Shown piece by piece: positions 8,588-18,209 of a DNA stretch of 64,000 nt. The notes beneath the pieces are model-generated. The model searched no databases. It was not told where the DNA came from and saw only the letters and a program-made list of their open reading frames with translations. Origin of the DNA: JAGRMG01 sp047975215 (lineage in GTDB: Bacteria; Pseudomonadota; Alphaproteobacteria; Rhodobacterales; Rhodobacteraceae); the NCBI GenBank assembly GCA_047975215.1, contig JBKEDD010000129.1:1-64000 (forward strand), read 5' to 3'. Each line of letters starts with the position of its first letter. Positions within the stretch are counted from its first letter, which is position 1. Both the position numbers and the translations under genes were made by a program.

Positions 8588-10674
8588 GCGGGCGGCCCGA
8601 GCAGTTGTTTCCGATCTTTGCCGGGCTGGAAACGCTGGAAGGGGTCGGGCCCAAGACCGCGGCGCTGCTGGGGCAGCTTGAAGTCGAGACACCGCGCGAC
8701 CTTCTCTATTCGCTGCCCTATGCGCTGGTCGACCGGCGCCGCCGCGAATCCGTGCGTGGCGCGGACCTGCCCTGTACACTGACGGTTGAGGTGACCGTCG
8801 GCGTACATCGCCCGCCCCGCAGCCGTGGCGGCGCCTACCGGATACATGTCGAGGACGCGCGGACCGATTTCCAGCTGGTCTTCTTTCATGCCCGCGGCGA
8901 CTATCTGCAACGGCTGTTGCCGGTGGGCGCGAAACGGCTGGTCTCGGGCAAGCTCGAGATCTTCGACGGCATGGCCCAGATGGTGCATCCCGACCACGTT
9001 CTGCCGCCGCAGGAGGCTGGCGACATCCCCGATTTCGAGCCGGTCTATCACCTGACGCAGGGGGTCAGCCAGAAAGTCATGTTCAGGGCGGTACAGGGTG
9101 CGCTGGCGCGAGCGCCCGATCTGGCCGAATGGATCGACCCGGAACTGTGCCGGCGCAATGGCTGGCCCGGCTGGCTTGATGCCATGCGCGCCGCCCACGC
9201 GCCCGGGGCGGCCGACGATCTGGCCCTGAGCGCCCCGGCGCGCGAGCGCCTGGCCTATGACGAACTGTTCGCGCATCAACTGACCCTGGCGCTGGCCCGT
9301 CGCCGCGAACGCCGGGCGCGCGGCATCGAAAGCCACGCCACCGGCGTCTTGCAGGGCCGGGTGCTGGCGGCGCTGCCCTATCGCCCGACCGGTGCCCAGA
9401 GCCGCGCCATCGCCGAGATCGCCGCCGACATGGCCGCACCCGAACGGATGAACCGTCTGCTTCAGGGCGATGTCGGCGCCGGCAAGACGCTGGTTGCCTT
9501 CATGGCGCTGCTGGTCGTGGTCGAGGCCGGTGGCCAGGGGGTGATGATGGCGCCGACCGAGATTCTCGCGCGCCAGCATCTCTACGGGCTGCAACCGTTG
9601 GCCGAACGGGCCGGTGTCGTGCTGGAAGTGCTGACCGGGCGCGACAAGGGCGCCGAACGGCGCGCCAAGCTTGGGGCCCTGGCAAGGGGCGACATTCACA
9701 TTCTGGTCGGCACGCATGCGGTGTTTCAGGATGACGTGGCGTTTCACGACCTGCGGATCGCCATTATCGACGAACAACACCGCTTTGGGGTGCGCCAGCG
9801 CATGGAACTTGCCGAAAAGGGCGTTGGCGCCGATGTCCTGGTAATGACCGCGACGCCGATCCCGCGCAGCCTGGCGCTGGCGCAATATGGCGACATGGAT
9901 GTTTCGGTGCTGGACGAAAAGCCGCCCGGCCGCAAGCCGGTCCGCACCGCCATTCTCAGCACCGCGCGCATCGACGAGGTGGTCGACCACCTGCGCCGCG
10001 CGATCGCCGAAGGGCGGCAATGCTATTGGGTCTGCCCGCTGGTGGATGAAAGCGAAACAAGCGATCTGACGGCGGCCCAGGAGAGGTTCAAGCGTCTGCG
10101 CGCGGCCCTTGGCGATGGTATCGTCGGGCTGGTGCACGGCCAGATGCCACCCGCCGAGAAGGATGCAGCCATGGCGGCGTTCCAGGCGGGGGAAACCAGG
10201 GTTCTGGTGGCGACCACGGTGATCGAGGTCGGCGTGGACGTGCCCAACGCCACGATCATGGTGATCGAGCGGGCCGAGATTTTCGGGCTGGCGCAGTTGC
10301 ATCAGCTTCGCGGCCGGGTCGGCCGGGGCGAGGCCGCATCGACCTGTCTGTTGATGTTCCAGCCGCCACTGAACGAAGGCGGGCGGCGCCGGCTCGAGGT
10401 ACTGCGCGAAACCGAGGACGGATTTCGCATCGCCGAAACCGACCTCGAGATGCGCGGCGCCGGCGATCTGATCGGCACGGCGCAATCGGGGTTGCCGAAA
10501 TTCCGTATTGCCGAGCTGGAGCGCCAGGCCGGTTTGATGGCAGTGGCGCAGCGTGACGCACGCGCATTGCTTGCGACCGATCCGACGCTTGAAGGCGTGC
10601 GCGCGCGCGCCGCGCGGGTGCTGCTGTGGCTGATGCGGCAGGATCGGGCAATTCGCCTGATTTCAGTGGGTTGA
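8584..10674 (+). CDS. recG: ATP-dependent DNA helicase RecG
   Basis: Branch-migration helicase that reverses stalled forks and processes Holliday junctions. The 696-residue protein has an N-terminal wedge/OB domain, Walker A GDVGAGKT (about 295-302), the DEAH-type box DEQH (about 396-399) followed by RFGVRQR, motif III TATPIPRSLAL, and C-terminal helicase motifs including TTVIEVGVDVPNA and QLRGRVGR, with the family tail DLEMRGAGDLIGTAQSG. Its ATG overlaps the ligA stop, so the two are translationally coupled. Confidence 0.97.
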   Translation: MSGRPEQLFPIFAGLETLEGVGPKTAALLGQLEVETPRDLLYSLPYALVDRRRRESVRGADLPCTLTVEVTVGVHRPPRSRGGAYRIHVEDARTDFQLVFFHARGDYLQRLLPVGAKRLVSGKLEIFDGMAQMVHPDHVLPPQEAGDIPDFEPVYHLTQGVSQKVMFRAVQGALARAPDLAEWIDPELCRRNGWPGWLDAMRAAHAPGAADDLALSAPARERLAYDELFAHQLTLALARRRERRARGIESHATGVLQGRVLAALPYRPTGAQSRAIAEIAADMAAPERMNRLLQGDVGAGKTLVAFMALLVVVEAGGQGVMMAPTEILARQHLYGLQPLAERAGVVLEVLTGRDKGAERRAKLGALARGDIHILVGTHAVFQDDVAFHDLRIAIIDEQHRFGVRQRMELAEKGVGADVLVMTATPIPRSLALAQYGDMDVSVLDEKPPGRKPVRTAILSTARIDEVVDHLRRAIAEGRQCYWVCPLVDESETSDLTAAQERFKRLRAALGDGIVGLVHGQMPPAEKDAAMAAFQAGETRVLVATTVIEVGVDVPNATIMVIERAEIFGLAQLHQLRGRVGRGEAASTCLLMFQPPLNEGGRRRLEVLRETEDGFRIAETDLEMRGAGDLIGTAQSGLPKFRIAELERQAGLMAVAQRDARALLATDPTLEGVRARAARVLLWLMRQDRAIRLISVG

Positions 10675-10692
10675 GGCGAATCACCCCCTAAA

Positions 10693-10717
10693 GTTCGCAA
10701 ATGTTCTCAAAAAGTTC
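10693..10717. promoter_or_regulatory. LexA (SOS) box, GTTC-N7-GTTC
   Basis: GTTC at 10703-10706 and GTTC at 10714-10717 are exactly 7 bases apart. This direct-repeat form is the LexA site established for alphaproteobacteria, including Rhodobacter recA. A third GTTC (10693-10696) precedes it with a 6-base gap. The box lies 19 bp after the recG stop and 98 bp before the next start codon, so it most plausibly represses the downstream miniprotein gene. TTTACA at 10718-10723 could contribute to a promoter. Confidence 0.72.
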
Positions 10718-10815
10718 TTTACACGGCGCAGAGAAAGTGAGAACAAAGGGTCAACAAACGGTTCCTCGACCAACCCGCGAGAGACCGACCAACCGCCGAC
10801 AACCGGAGTGCCAGC

Positions 10816-10938
10816 ATGTTTGCCCAGATCGTGACCGTTCTTAACCGTTCGCGCACCACGTTGCTTGAGGATGCCGCCGGCATGGCGGCGCTGATGGTGA
10901 TGCTGCTGGTCGGTCTGCACCTGCCCGGGATTCACTGA
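10816..10938 (+). CDS. 40-residue membrane miniprotein under a LexA box
   Basis: Short reading frame with ATG after CCGGAGTGCCAGC (GGAG ribosome site). The product begins MFAQIVTVLNRSRTTLLEDA, with a basic amphipathic N-terminus, and continues with one hydrophobic segment (about residues 20-36), ending LPGIH. This is the layout of a single-pass inner-membrane miniprotein. The LexA box upstream suggests induction by DNA damage. In Caulobacter the SOS-induced 29-residue membrane protein SidA blocks cell division, and this gene could be a functional analogue. No sequence homology was tested; function is inference. Confidence 0.6.
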   Translation: MFAQIVTVLNRSRTTLLEDAAGMAALMVMLLVGLHLPGIH

Positions 10939-11416
10939 CGATTTCTGCCTGCGACTCTCATGCCGGGGTTCCCGCATCCTGTCCCCAACGCGATGTCAGG
11001 GTGACCTGCCTGTCACAACCCTGAAGGGGCCGTGCCTCATTGGCCCCCGCCGGGCGCCCCGGAGCCTCATGAGACCCGCAACACCTGGCCGCCGCCGTTC
11101 CGCCCGGGACGCGCGGCGGTTTTTTTTACGGGGTGGCGGCCCGATCCCGGGAAATCCGAAACTCGCCGGCGATACCGCTCGGGCCGGCATTGCGCGCGGA
11201 AAATCCGCACCCGAGATGCAGGTTGCTCGTTAATCGTCGAAATGCGTAAGAATTGATGTCCGATGGTGAACAATTGGGCCATGATTTTGCCGCAACCGCG
11301 AAAAGCTTTGGCGCAATTCCCGACCCCATGCTAATTCTTGCGCGGATCCGTATGGTCTGTCGCCATGCGAGCGGGGCTGATGCCGGCATAGATCCGCCGG
11401 GTGTGTGGAGTGAGAG
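10939..11416. other. 478-bp intergenic region after the miniprotein
   Basis: No convincing gene is seen. It holds a GGGGCC / GGCCCC inverted repeat near 11027-11048, the strong terminator at 11089-11127 and about 290 bp of leader before the VWA-Hint gene, which starts after TGTGGAGTGAGAG. Confidence 0.6.
11089..11127 (+). terminator. Rho-independent terminator
   Basis: GC-rich arms CCGCCG (11092-11097) and CGGCGG (11114-11119) are followed by eight T residues (11120-11127). It ends plus-strand transcription from the miniprotein gene or recG before the VWA-Hint gene. Confidence 0.75.
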
Positions 11417-13069
11417 ATGGTAGATTTTTCGAGACCCTATGACGAACAGAGCGTGACAGGCGTTCCGATCAACCCGGCATCGAACAACCCGATCGCGGTC
11501 GACCAGACAACCTATGTCCAGACGCTCGGCAATGACGCGGTCGACGATGACGGGTTCGACATTTCCGCGAACATGAACGGAACCAATGTCGAGGAAACGG
11601 TCAATATCGCAATCGTGATCGACAACTCGGGGTCGACGGGCGACGATTCCGGCACGGATTTTGACGGTGACGGATTGAATGAATCCATTCTGGAGGGTGA
11701 GCTTTACGCGGCGCTGAGGCTTTTTGATGCCTATGTCGACGCCGGGTACGATCCGTCCGAGATCAACATCTCTCTGACGACCTACAACACCACCTCGAGC
11801 CAGTGGGGCACGTTCGATCTGACCGAGAGGGCGGATTTTGTCGCCGCGCTGGAAGCTATCCGCGACGCGGGCCCGGGCGGCGCGACGGATTTCGTTGCCG
11901 GCCTCAATTCGGTCGATACGGCCTGGTCCGGTTCGGGCGCCGATCCGTCCGACACCAATATCGTCGTGTTCATGTCCGATGGCGAACCCTGGCCGCCGGG
12001 CACGCCGCAGGATATCGAGGGCGCGCGCGATTCCCTGGTCGGCGACTGGGGCGCGACGATCGCCGGCATCGGGCTTGGCGCGAACTCTTCACTGGACGAT
12101 CTCAACCGGCTGGACACCACCAGCAATGGTGCCGACCAGGTGCTGAGCGGCGAGGAACTGCTCGATATCATCGTCGCCCCGCTTACCGAAGCCGAATTCC
12201 TGCGCTTCGAGATCGAGGTGGAGGGCGTGGATGCCAATGGCGATCCGATGACACAGACCCTGATCATCGACGAAACGACGGTCGATGCCAATGGCGATCC
12301 GGTTCTGATCAAGACCCAGCTGGGTTGGTCGTTCGACTCCGTCCCGCTCGATCCCGCCTTCGACCCGACCCAGGACATCACCGTCACCTTCAACGGCATA
12401 TTCGCCGAAGACCCGGGCAATCCGGGCAGCGGCGAACAGGTGGTCTCGACCGAACATCTTCTGCATCTGGTGATCTGCTTTACCGCGGGGACCAGCATCC
12501 TGACCCCGGGTGGCGCGGTTCCGATCGAGCAACTGGCAAGCGGCGACCGGGTCGTCACCCGCGACCACGGCGTTCAGCGCATCCGATGGATCGGCGCATC
12601 CGAGATCTCTGTCGGGCGCATGCAGATGCGCGCCGACCTGCGCCCGGTGCTGATCCGCGCCGGCGCCCTGGGCAAGGGGCTGCCCGATGCCGACATGCGC
12701 GTTTCGCGCCAGCACCGGGTTCTGGTGCGCGACTGGCGTTCGGAACTGATGTTCGGACAGGAAGGCGGCGTTCTGACCCCGGCCTTCACGCTGTGCAATG
12801 ACCGCGATATCCGCGAGGAACGGCCCGATGCCCCGGTGATCTATTATCATATGGCCTTCGACCATCACGAGATCGTCTATGCCAACGGCCTGGAGACCGA
12901 GAGCTTCAACCCCGCCGAACGTACGGTCACGGCGATGGATGCCGCCGCTCGCGAGGAGTTGCTGGCGCTGTTTCCCGAACTGGAAAAGGCCGATGGCTTT
13001 GCCTATGGCTCGGCCCGGGCGCAACTGCGCAAACACGAAGGCTGCCTGCTGGCGCCCGGCAAGCATTGA
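11417..13069 (+). CDS. VWA domain protein with C-terminal Hint domain
   Basis: 550 residues. A short N-terminus without a classical signal peptide precedes a von Willebrand A domain (about 62-255) with the MIDAS motif DNSGS (D69, S71, S73) and the later SDGE (D188). An EF-hand-like acidic loop, DFDGDGLNE, lies at 81-89. A beta-rich linker (about 260-350) with two VDANGDP repeats leads to a Hint_2-type (hedgehog/intein) domain from C354 (CFTAGTSI) through SGDRVVTRDHG and the RQHRVLV block with H433. Rhodobacterales carry many Hint_2 proteins, often exported and calcium-binding. Self-splicing or self-cleavage is possible because the N-terminal Cys and block-B His are present, but this is not shown. 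Monocistronic, ribosome site GGAG. Confidence 0.85.
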   Translation: MVDFSRPYDEQSVTGVPINPASNNPIAVDQTTYVQTLGNDAVDDDGFDISANMNGTNVEETVNIAIVIDNSGSTGDDSGTDFDGDGLNESILEGELYAALRLFDAYVDAGYDPSEINISLTTYNTTSSQWGTFDLTERADFVAALEAIRDAGPGGATDFVAGLNSVDTAWSGSGADPSDTNIVVFMSDGEPWPPGTPQDIEGARDSLVGDWGATIAGIGLGANSSLDDLNRLDTTSNGADQVLSGEELLDIIVAPLTEAEFLRFEIEVEGVDANGDPMTQTLIIDETTVDANGDPVLIKTQLGWSFDSVPLDPAFDPTQDITVTFNGIFAEDPGNPGSGEQVVSTEHLLHLVICFTAGTSILTPGGAVPIEQLASGDRVVTRDHGVQRIRWIGASEISVGRMQMRADLRPVLIRAGALGKGLPDADMRVSRQHRVLVRDWRSELMFGQEGGVLTPAFTLCNDRDIREERPDAPVIYYHMAFDHHEIVYANGLETESFNPAERTVTAMDAAAREELLALFPELEKADGFAYGSARAQLRKHEGCLLAPGKH

Positions 13070-13135
13070 GGCATTGCGTTAACGATTGCCCCGGCGGCGC
13101 GAGAGCGCGCGGGCCGGGTTAGCTGGTATGGTTTG

Positions 13136-13166
13136 CAACGCGGCCGGCATTGCACCGGCCGCGTTG
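13136..13166 (+). terminator. Long perfect hairpin after the VWA-Hint gene
   Basis: Twelve-base arms CAACGCGGCCGG and CCGGCCGCGTTG with a 7-base loop. Only a weak T-rich tail follows (TCGTTT). It probably ends transcription of the VWA-Hint gene. Confidence 0.6.
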
Positions 13167-13277
13167 TCGTTTGCGCCCATGGCCGGGCGCACATGACCGG
13201 GGAAATCATGGACGGTGCCGCAAAAACCTGACATTCAAGCCATGTGGCCCCGAGTCGGGGCGCCGAAGGGCGATGTC

Positions 13278-14039
13278 ATGCTGGCAAACCGGATCAGGGC
13301 GATGGGTGCTGCGCACTGGCTTGTGCTGTTCGGGCTGATCCTGGTTGCATGGGCGCTGCTGTACCTGATGGCGGTACCGGGCGGACAGCGCGCGGCGGGC
13401 GCGGTCTATGGCGCCGAATTCTGGGCGAATTTCTGCACGCTTTCGCCGGATTCGGCCGGTTGGGCACGGATTGCGCTGATGTGGGCGCTGATGTCGGCGG
13501 CAATGATGGCGCCGACCGCGCTTCCGGCGCTGGCCACCTACGAGGATCTCGGTCAGGGCGGAGCTGCCACCGGCATGGCGCGGCTGCTGGGTGGTTACCT
13601 GGGCGTGTGGCTGGGCTTCTCGCTGCTGGCCGCCACGGCACAGATGCTGCTTTACCGCGCCGGCCTGCTTGATCCGCTGGGCCAGAGCGTGGCGGCGCCG
13701 TTCTCGGCGTTGCTGCTGGCGGTTGCGGGGCTCTACCAGTTTTCCGCAATCAAGGCGGCCTGCCTCGGCAGATGCCGCAGGCCGCTGATCTTTTTCATGC
13801 AGCACTGGGACGAAGGCCCGGCCCGCAATGGTGTGCGGCTGGGGCTGGTCTGTCTGGGCTGCTGCTGGGCGCTTATGACGCTGGCGTTCGTCGGCGGCGT
13901 CATGAACCTTGCCTTCATGGGGCTGGCGACGCTCATCATGATGCTGGAAAAACTGCCCGAGATCGGGCGCCTTGTGACCCGGCCGCTGGGCTTTGCGCTG
14001 CTTGCCGGTGCGGCCTGGATGATACTGGGCGCAATCTGA
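13278..14039 (+). CDS. DUF2182 integral membrane protein
   Basis: 253 residues with about seven hydrophobic segments. The family hallmark, a run of Ala and Met residues ending in PTALPAL (MWALMSAAMMAPTALPALATYE), is present, as is the loop YQFSAIKAACLGRCRRP with two cysteines, followed by the CWALMTLAFVGGVMNLAFMG segment. DUF2182 proteins are described as predicted metal-binding membrane proteins of unknown function. The ATG at 13278 follows GAAGGGCGATGTC; further in-frame starts at 13242 and 13215 lack ribosome sites. It lies 15 bp before the DUF1326 gene, so the two form an operon, a pairing seen in many genomes. Confidence 0.85.
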   Translation: MLANRIRAMGAAHWLVLFGLILVAWALLYLMAVPGGQRAAGAVYGAEFWANFCTLSPDSAGWARIALMWALMSAAMMAPTALPALATYEDLGQGGAATGMARLLGGYLGVWLGFSLLAATAQMLLYRAGLLDPLGQSVAAPFSALLLAVAGLYQFSAIKAACLGRCRRPLIFFMQHWDEGPARNGVRLGLVCLGCCWALMTLAFVGGVMNLAFMGLATLIMMLEKLPEIGRLVTRPLGFALLAGAAWMILGAI

Positions 14040-14054
14040 GAAGGAGAGACCGAC

Positions 14055-14690
14055 ATGGCACTGGATGGCGAAGTGGGCACGGTTCCCTGGACCGTCAAGG
14101 GCGAACTGATCCTGAACTGCAATTGCACGGTGTTCTGCCCCTGCGTCGTATCGCTTGGCAAGCATCCCCCGACCGAAGGGCATTGCCAGACATGGGGCGG
14201 GGTGCGCATCGACGCCGGGCAATACGGCGAAATCGACCTGTCGGGGCTGAATATCGGCCTGATGATCGAGATCCCCGGCATGATGTCGCGCGGCAACTGG
14301 AAGGTGGCGCTGTTCATCGACGATCGCGCCAGCGAGGAAGCCTATGACGCGCTGGTGGCGATCTTCAGCGGTGCGGCGAAGGGCACCACGGGGCTGTTCA
14401 AAGTTCTGGTAAGCGAGATCCTGGGCCACGAACGCCAGCCCGTCAGCTACGAGACCGAGGGCAAGACCCGCCACATAACCGTCGGGCGCAAGATACAAGG
14501 GGTCGTGCATCCGGTCGGCGGCAAGGATCCCGGGCGCGATCTTGTCATCACCAATACCGAGTACTGGATGGGGCCGGACATTACGGTCGCGACCGCGACC
14601 AAGGGCAAGCTGCGCGCCCATGGCCGGGTCTGGGATTTCGACGGCCGCTCGGCCGAGATCTGCCAGATCGACTGGCACGGACCGCGCTGA
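14055..14690 (+). CDS. DUF1326 domain protein
   Basis: 211-residue soluble protein. The N-terminal cysteine cluster CNCTVFCPC (residues 23-31) and the following GHCQTWGG are the DUF1326 signature and look suited to metal binding. No signal peptide is seen. The ribosome site AAGGAGAG is good. Its partner gene is the DUF2182 membrane protein just upstream, suggesting a membrane protein plus cytosolic metal-binding partner. Function unknown. Confidence 0.88.
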   Translation: MALDGEVGTVPWTVKGELILNCNCTVFCPCVVSLGKHPPTEGHCQTWGGVRIDAGQYGEIDLSGLNIGLMIEIPGMMSRGNWKVALFIDDRASEEAYDALVAIFSGAAKGTTGLFKVLVSEILGHERQPVSYETEGKTRHITVGRKIQGVVHPVGGKDPGRDLVITNTEYWMGPDITVATATKGKLRAHGRVWDFDGRSAEICQIDWHGPR

Positions 14691-14780
14691 GGCGCACATG
14701 GCGTGCCGGACGAGGCGTTCGGCGGGACGAAGCAGGAAGGGCGCCCGAATGGCCGGCGCCGAAGAATGGGGAGAGTTGCG

Positions 14781-15776
14781 ATGTTCAACGCTTTGGTGGT
14801 CGAGAAGGACGAGGAAACCGGCAAGACCAAGGCCGCCGTCAGGCAGATCGGTCTGGACGATCTGCCCGAGGGCGACGTCACCGTTGCGGTCGAATACTCG
14901 ACGGTGAACTACAAGGACGGGCTGTGCATCGGCCCGGGCGGCGGGCTGGTGCGCAAGTATCCCCATGTTCCCGGCATCGATTTCGCGGGCACGGTCGAGG
15001 CATCCTCGGACAGCCGTTACAAGCCGGGCGACAAGGTCGTGCTGACCGGCTGGCGCGTGGGCGAGGCGCATTGGGGCGGTTATGCCCAGAAGGCGCGTGT
15101 CAGGGCCGACTGGCTGGTGCCGCTGCCCGACGGGCTGGATGCGCGGGCGGCGATGGCGGTGGGTACCGCCGGGCTGACCGCGATGCTGGCGGTGATGGCG
15201 CTTGAGGATCACGGGCTTGAACCGGGTCACGGCCCGGTGCTGGTGACCGGGGCCGCCGGCGGCGTTGGATCGGTGGCAACCGCGATCCTGGCGCATCTGG
15301 GCCACGAGGTCGCCGCGGTGACGGGCCGGCCTGAAACCGAAGATTACCTGCGCGCTCTGGGGGCGTCGCGGATCGTGACGCGCGAGGAGTTGAGCGAGGT
15401 CACCCGCAAGCCGCTGGAGGGCGAGACCTGGGCCGGATGTATCGACGCCGTGGCGGGAGCGATGCTGGGCCGGGTACTCAAGCAGATGAAATACGGCACC
15501 TCGGTCGCGGCCATCGGGCTGGCCGGGGGCGCGGCCATCGAGGGCGCGCTGATCACGCCGTTCATCCTGCGCGGTGTCAATCTTCTGGGTATCGATTCCG
15601 TGATGCAGCCCTATGCGAACCGGGTCCGCGCCTGGGGCCGGATCGCCCGCGATCTTCCGATGGAGAAGCTCGATGCGATGATATCGCCGGCCACCCTGTC
15701 CGACCTGCCCGGCCTGGGCGGTGACATCCTGAAGGGCCGTATCAAGGGCCGCGTCGTGGTCGATGTGAACGCCTGA
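14781..15776 (+). CDS. acuI: Acryloyl-CoA reductase AcuI (MDR family)
   Basis: NADPH-dependent reductase of the YhdH/AcuI branch of the medium-chain dehydrogenase superfamily. It reduces toxic acryloyl-CoA to propionyl-CoA and is important in DMSP and 3-hydroxypropionate metabolism of marine alphaproteobacteria. The 331-residue protein shows STVNYKDGL, PHVPGIDFAGTV, the DKVVLTGW turn, GTAGLTAM and the nucleotide motif VTGAAGGVGSVA, all typical of AcuI. The ATG at 14781 follows GGGGAGAG; an upstream in-frame extension is not conserved. No zinc ligands are present, as expected. It is close to a stress protein and a BCCT transporter on the same strand. Confidence 0.9.
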   Translation: MFNALVVEKDEETGKTKAAVRQIGLDDLPEGDVTVAVEYSTVNYKDGLCIGPGGGLVRKYPHVPGIDFAGTVEASSDSRYKPGDKVVLTGWRVGEAHWGGYAQKARVRADWLVPLPDGLDARAAMAVGTAGLTAMLAVMALEDHGLEPGHGPVLVTGAAGGVGSVATAILAHLGHEVAAVTGRPETEDYLRALGASRIVTREELSEVTRKPLEGETWAGCIDAVAGAMLGRVLKQMKYGTSVAAIGLAGGAAIEGALITPFILRGVNLLGIDSVMQPYANRVRAWGRIARDLPMEKLDAMISPATLSDLPGLGGDILKGRIKGRVVVDVNA

Positions 15777-15999
15777 TCGGGCCGGATCGCGCCTTTTCGC
15801 GGTGTCGTTGCCGCGCAGGAAAGCGTCGCCTCGGCTTGAATGGCCCGTTCTCGGTGCGTTAGGCTTGCATGCAGCGATGCCCCGGCAAGGCCGCCGGCGG
15901 CGCGCCACATACGGCCGGAATGTCGGGTTCCGCGGCCCCGTCCGGGCCCGACCGGGACATGCAAACGTGATCCGGCCGCAACGGGAAGGAACAGTTCGC

Positions 16000-16419
16000 A
16001 TGTTTCGCAAGATCATGGCGCCGGTCGACCTGGCACATGCCTCGCGTTTGAGCCGCGCCTTGCAGGTGACGGCCGATCTGGCCATTCGCTACGATGCCGA
16101 GGTCTGCTTTGTCGCCGTCACCGCCCCGACGCCGGGGCCGCTGGCGCATAATCCGGAGGAATTCGCCGCCCGGCTGGAGGAGTTTGCCCAGGCTCAGGCG
16201 GCCCGGCACGGCTATGCTGCCAGTTCGCACAGCATGGTCAGCCATGATCCGGCGGTGGATCTGGACGACACGCTGCTGAAGGCGCGCGAGGAAACCGGCG
16301 CCGATCTGGTGGTGATGGCCAGCCATGTGCCGGGCATCGCCAGTTTCCTGCTGCCTTCGCATGGCGGGCGCATGGCGTCCCGTGCCGGGGTCTCGGTCAT
16401 GGTGGTGCGCGAGCAATAG
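16000..16419 (+). CDS. Universal stress protein (UspA family)
   Basis: 139-residue Usp domain. It starts MFRKIMAPVDLAH (beta 1) and ends with the ATP-binding-type loop (around GADLVVMASHVPG and SHGGRMASRAGVSVMVVRE). The G-x2-G-x9-G-S motif is partly degenerate. The start follows GGGAAGGAACAG. It lies 64 bp before the BCCT transporter gene, and Usp genes often sit beside such transporters, suggesting a regulatory subunit role. Confidence 0.9.
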   Translation: MFRKIMAPVDLAHASRLSRALQVTADLAIRYDAEVCFVAVTAPTPGPLAHNPEEFAARLEEFAQAQAARHGYAASSHSMVSHDPAVDLDDTLLKAREETGADLVVMASHVPGIASFLLPSHGGRMASRAGVSVMVVREQ

Positions 16420-16483
16420 AAGCGCAACCGCGGGCGCGACATCGCCGGACGAACCCGAACCGATCAAAATACAGGAGGCCGAC

Positions 16484-18118
<1,635 letters not shown>

Positions 18119-18164
18119 GGCGAACTTGCGCTTGAATTGTCCGGGGCATTTGCGTCCAATGAAG

Positions 18165-18190
18165 GCCCCGGCACATTCTGCCGGGGCTTT
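18165..18190 (+). terminator. Terminator hairpin after the BCCT gene
   Basis: Perfect 9-bp arms GCCCCGGCA and TGCCGGGGC with loop CATTC, followed by TTT. It separates the transporter transcript from the next gene 20 bp on. Confidence 0.7.
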
Positions 18191-18209
18191 CACATAACGG
18201 GGAGAAAGT

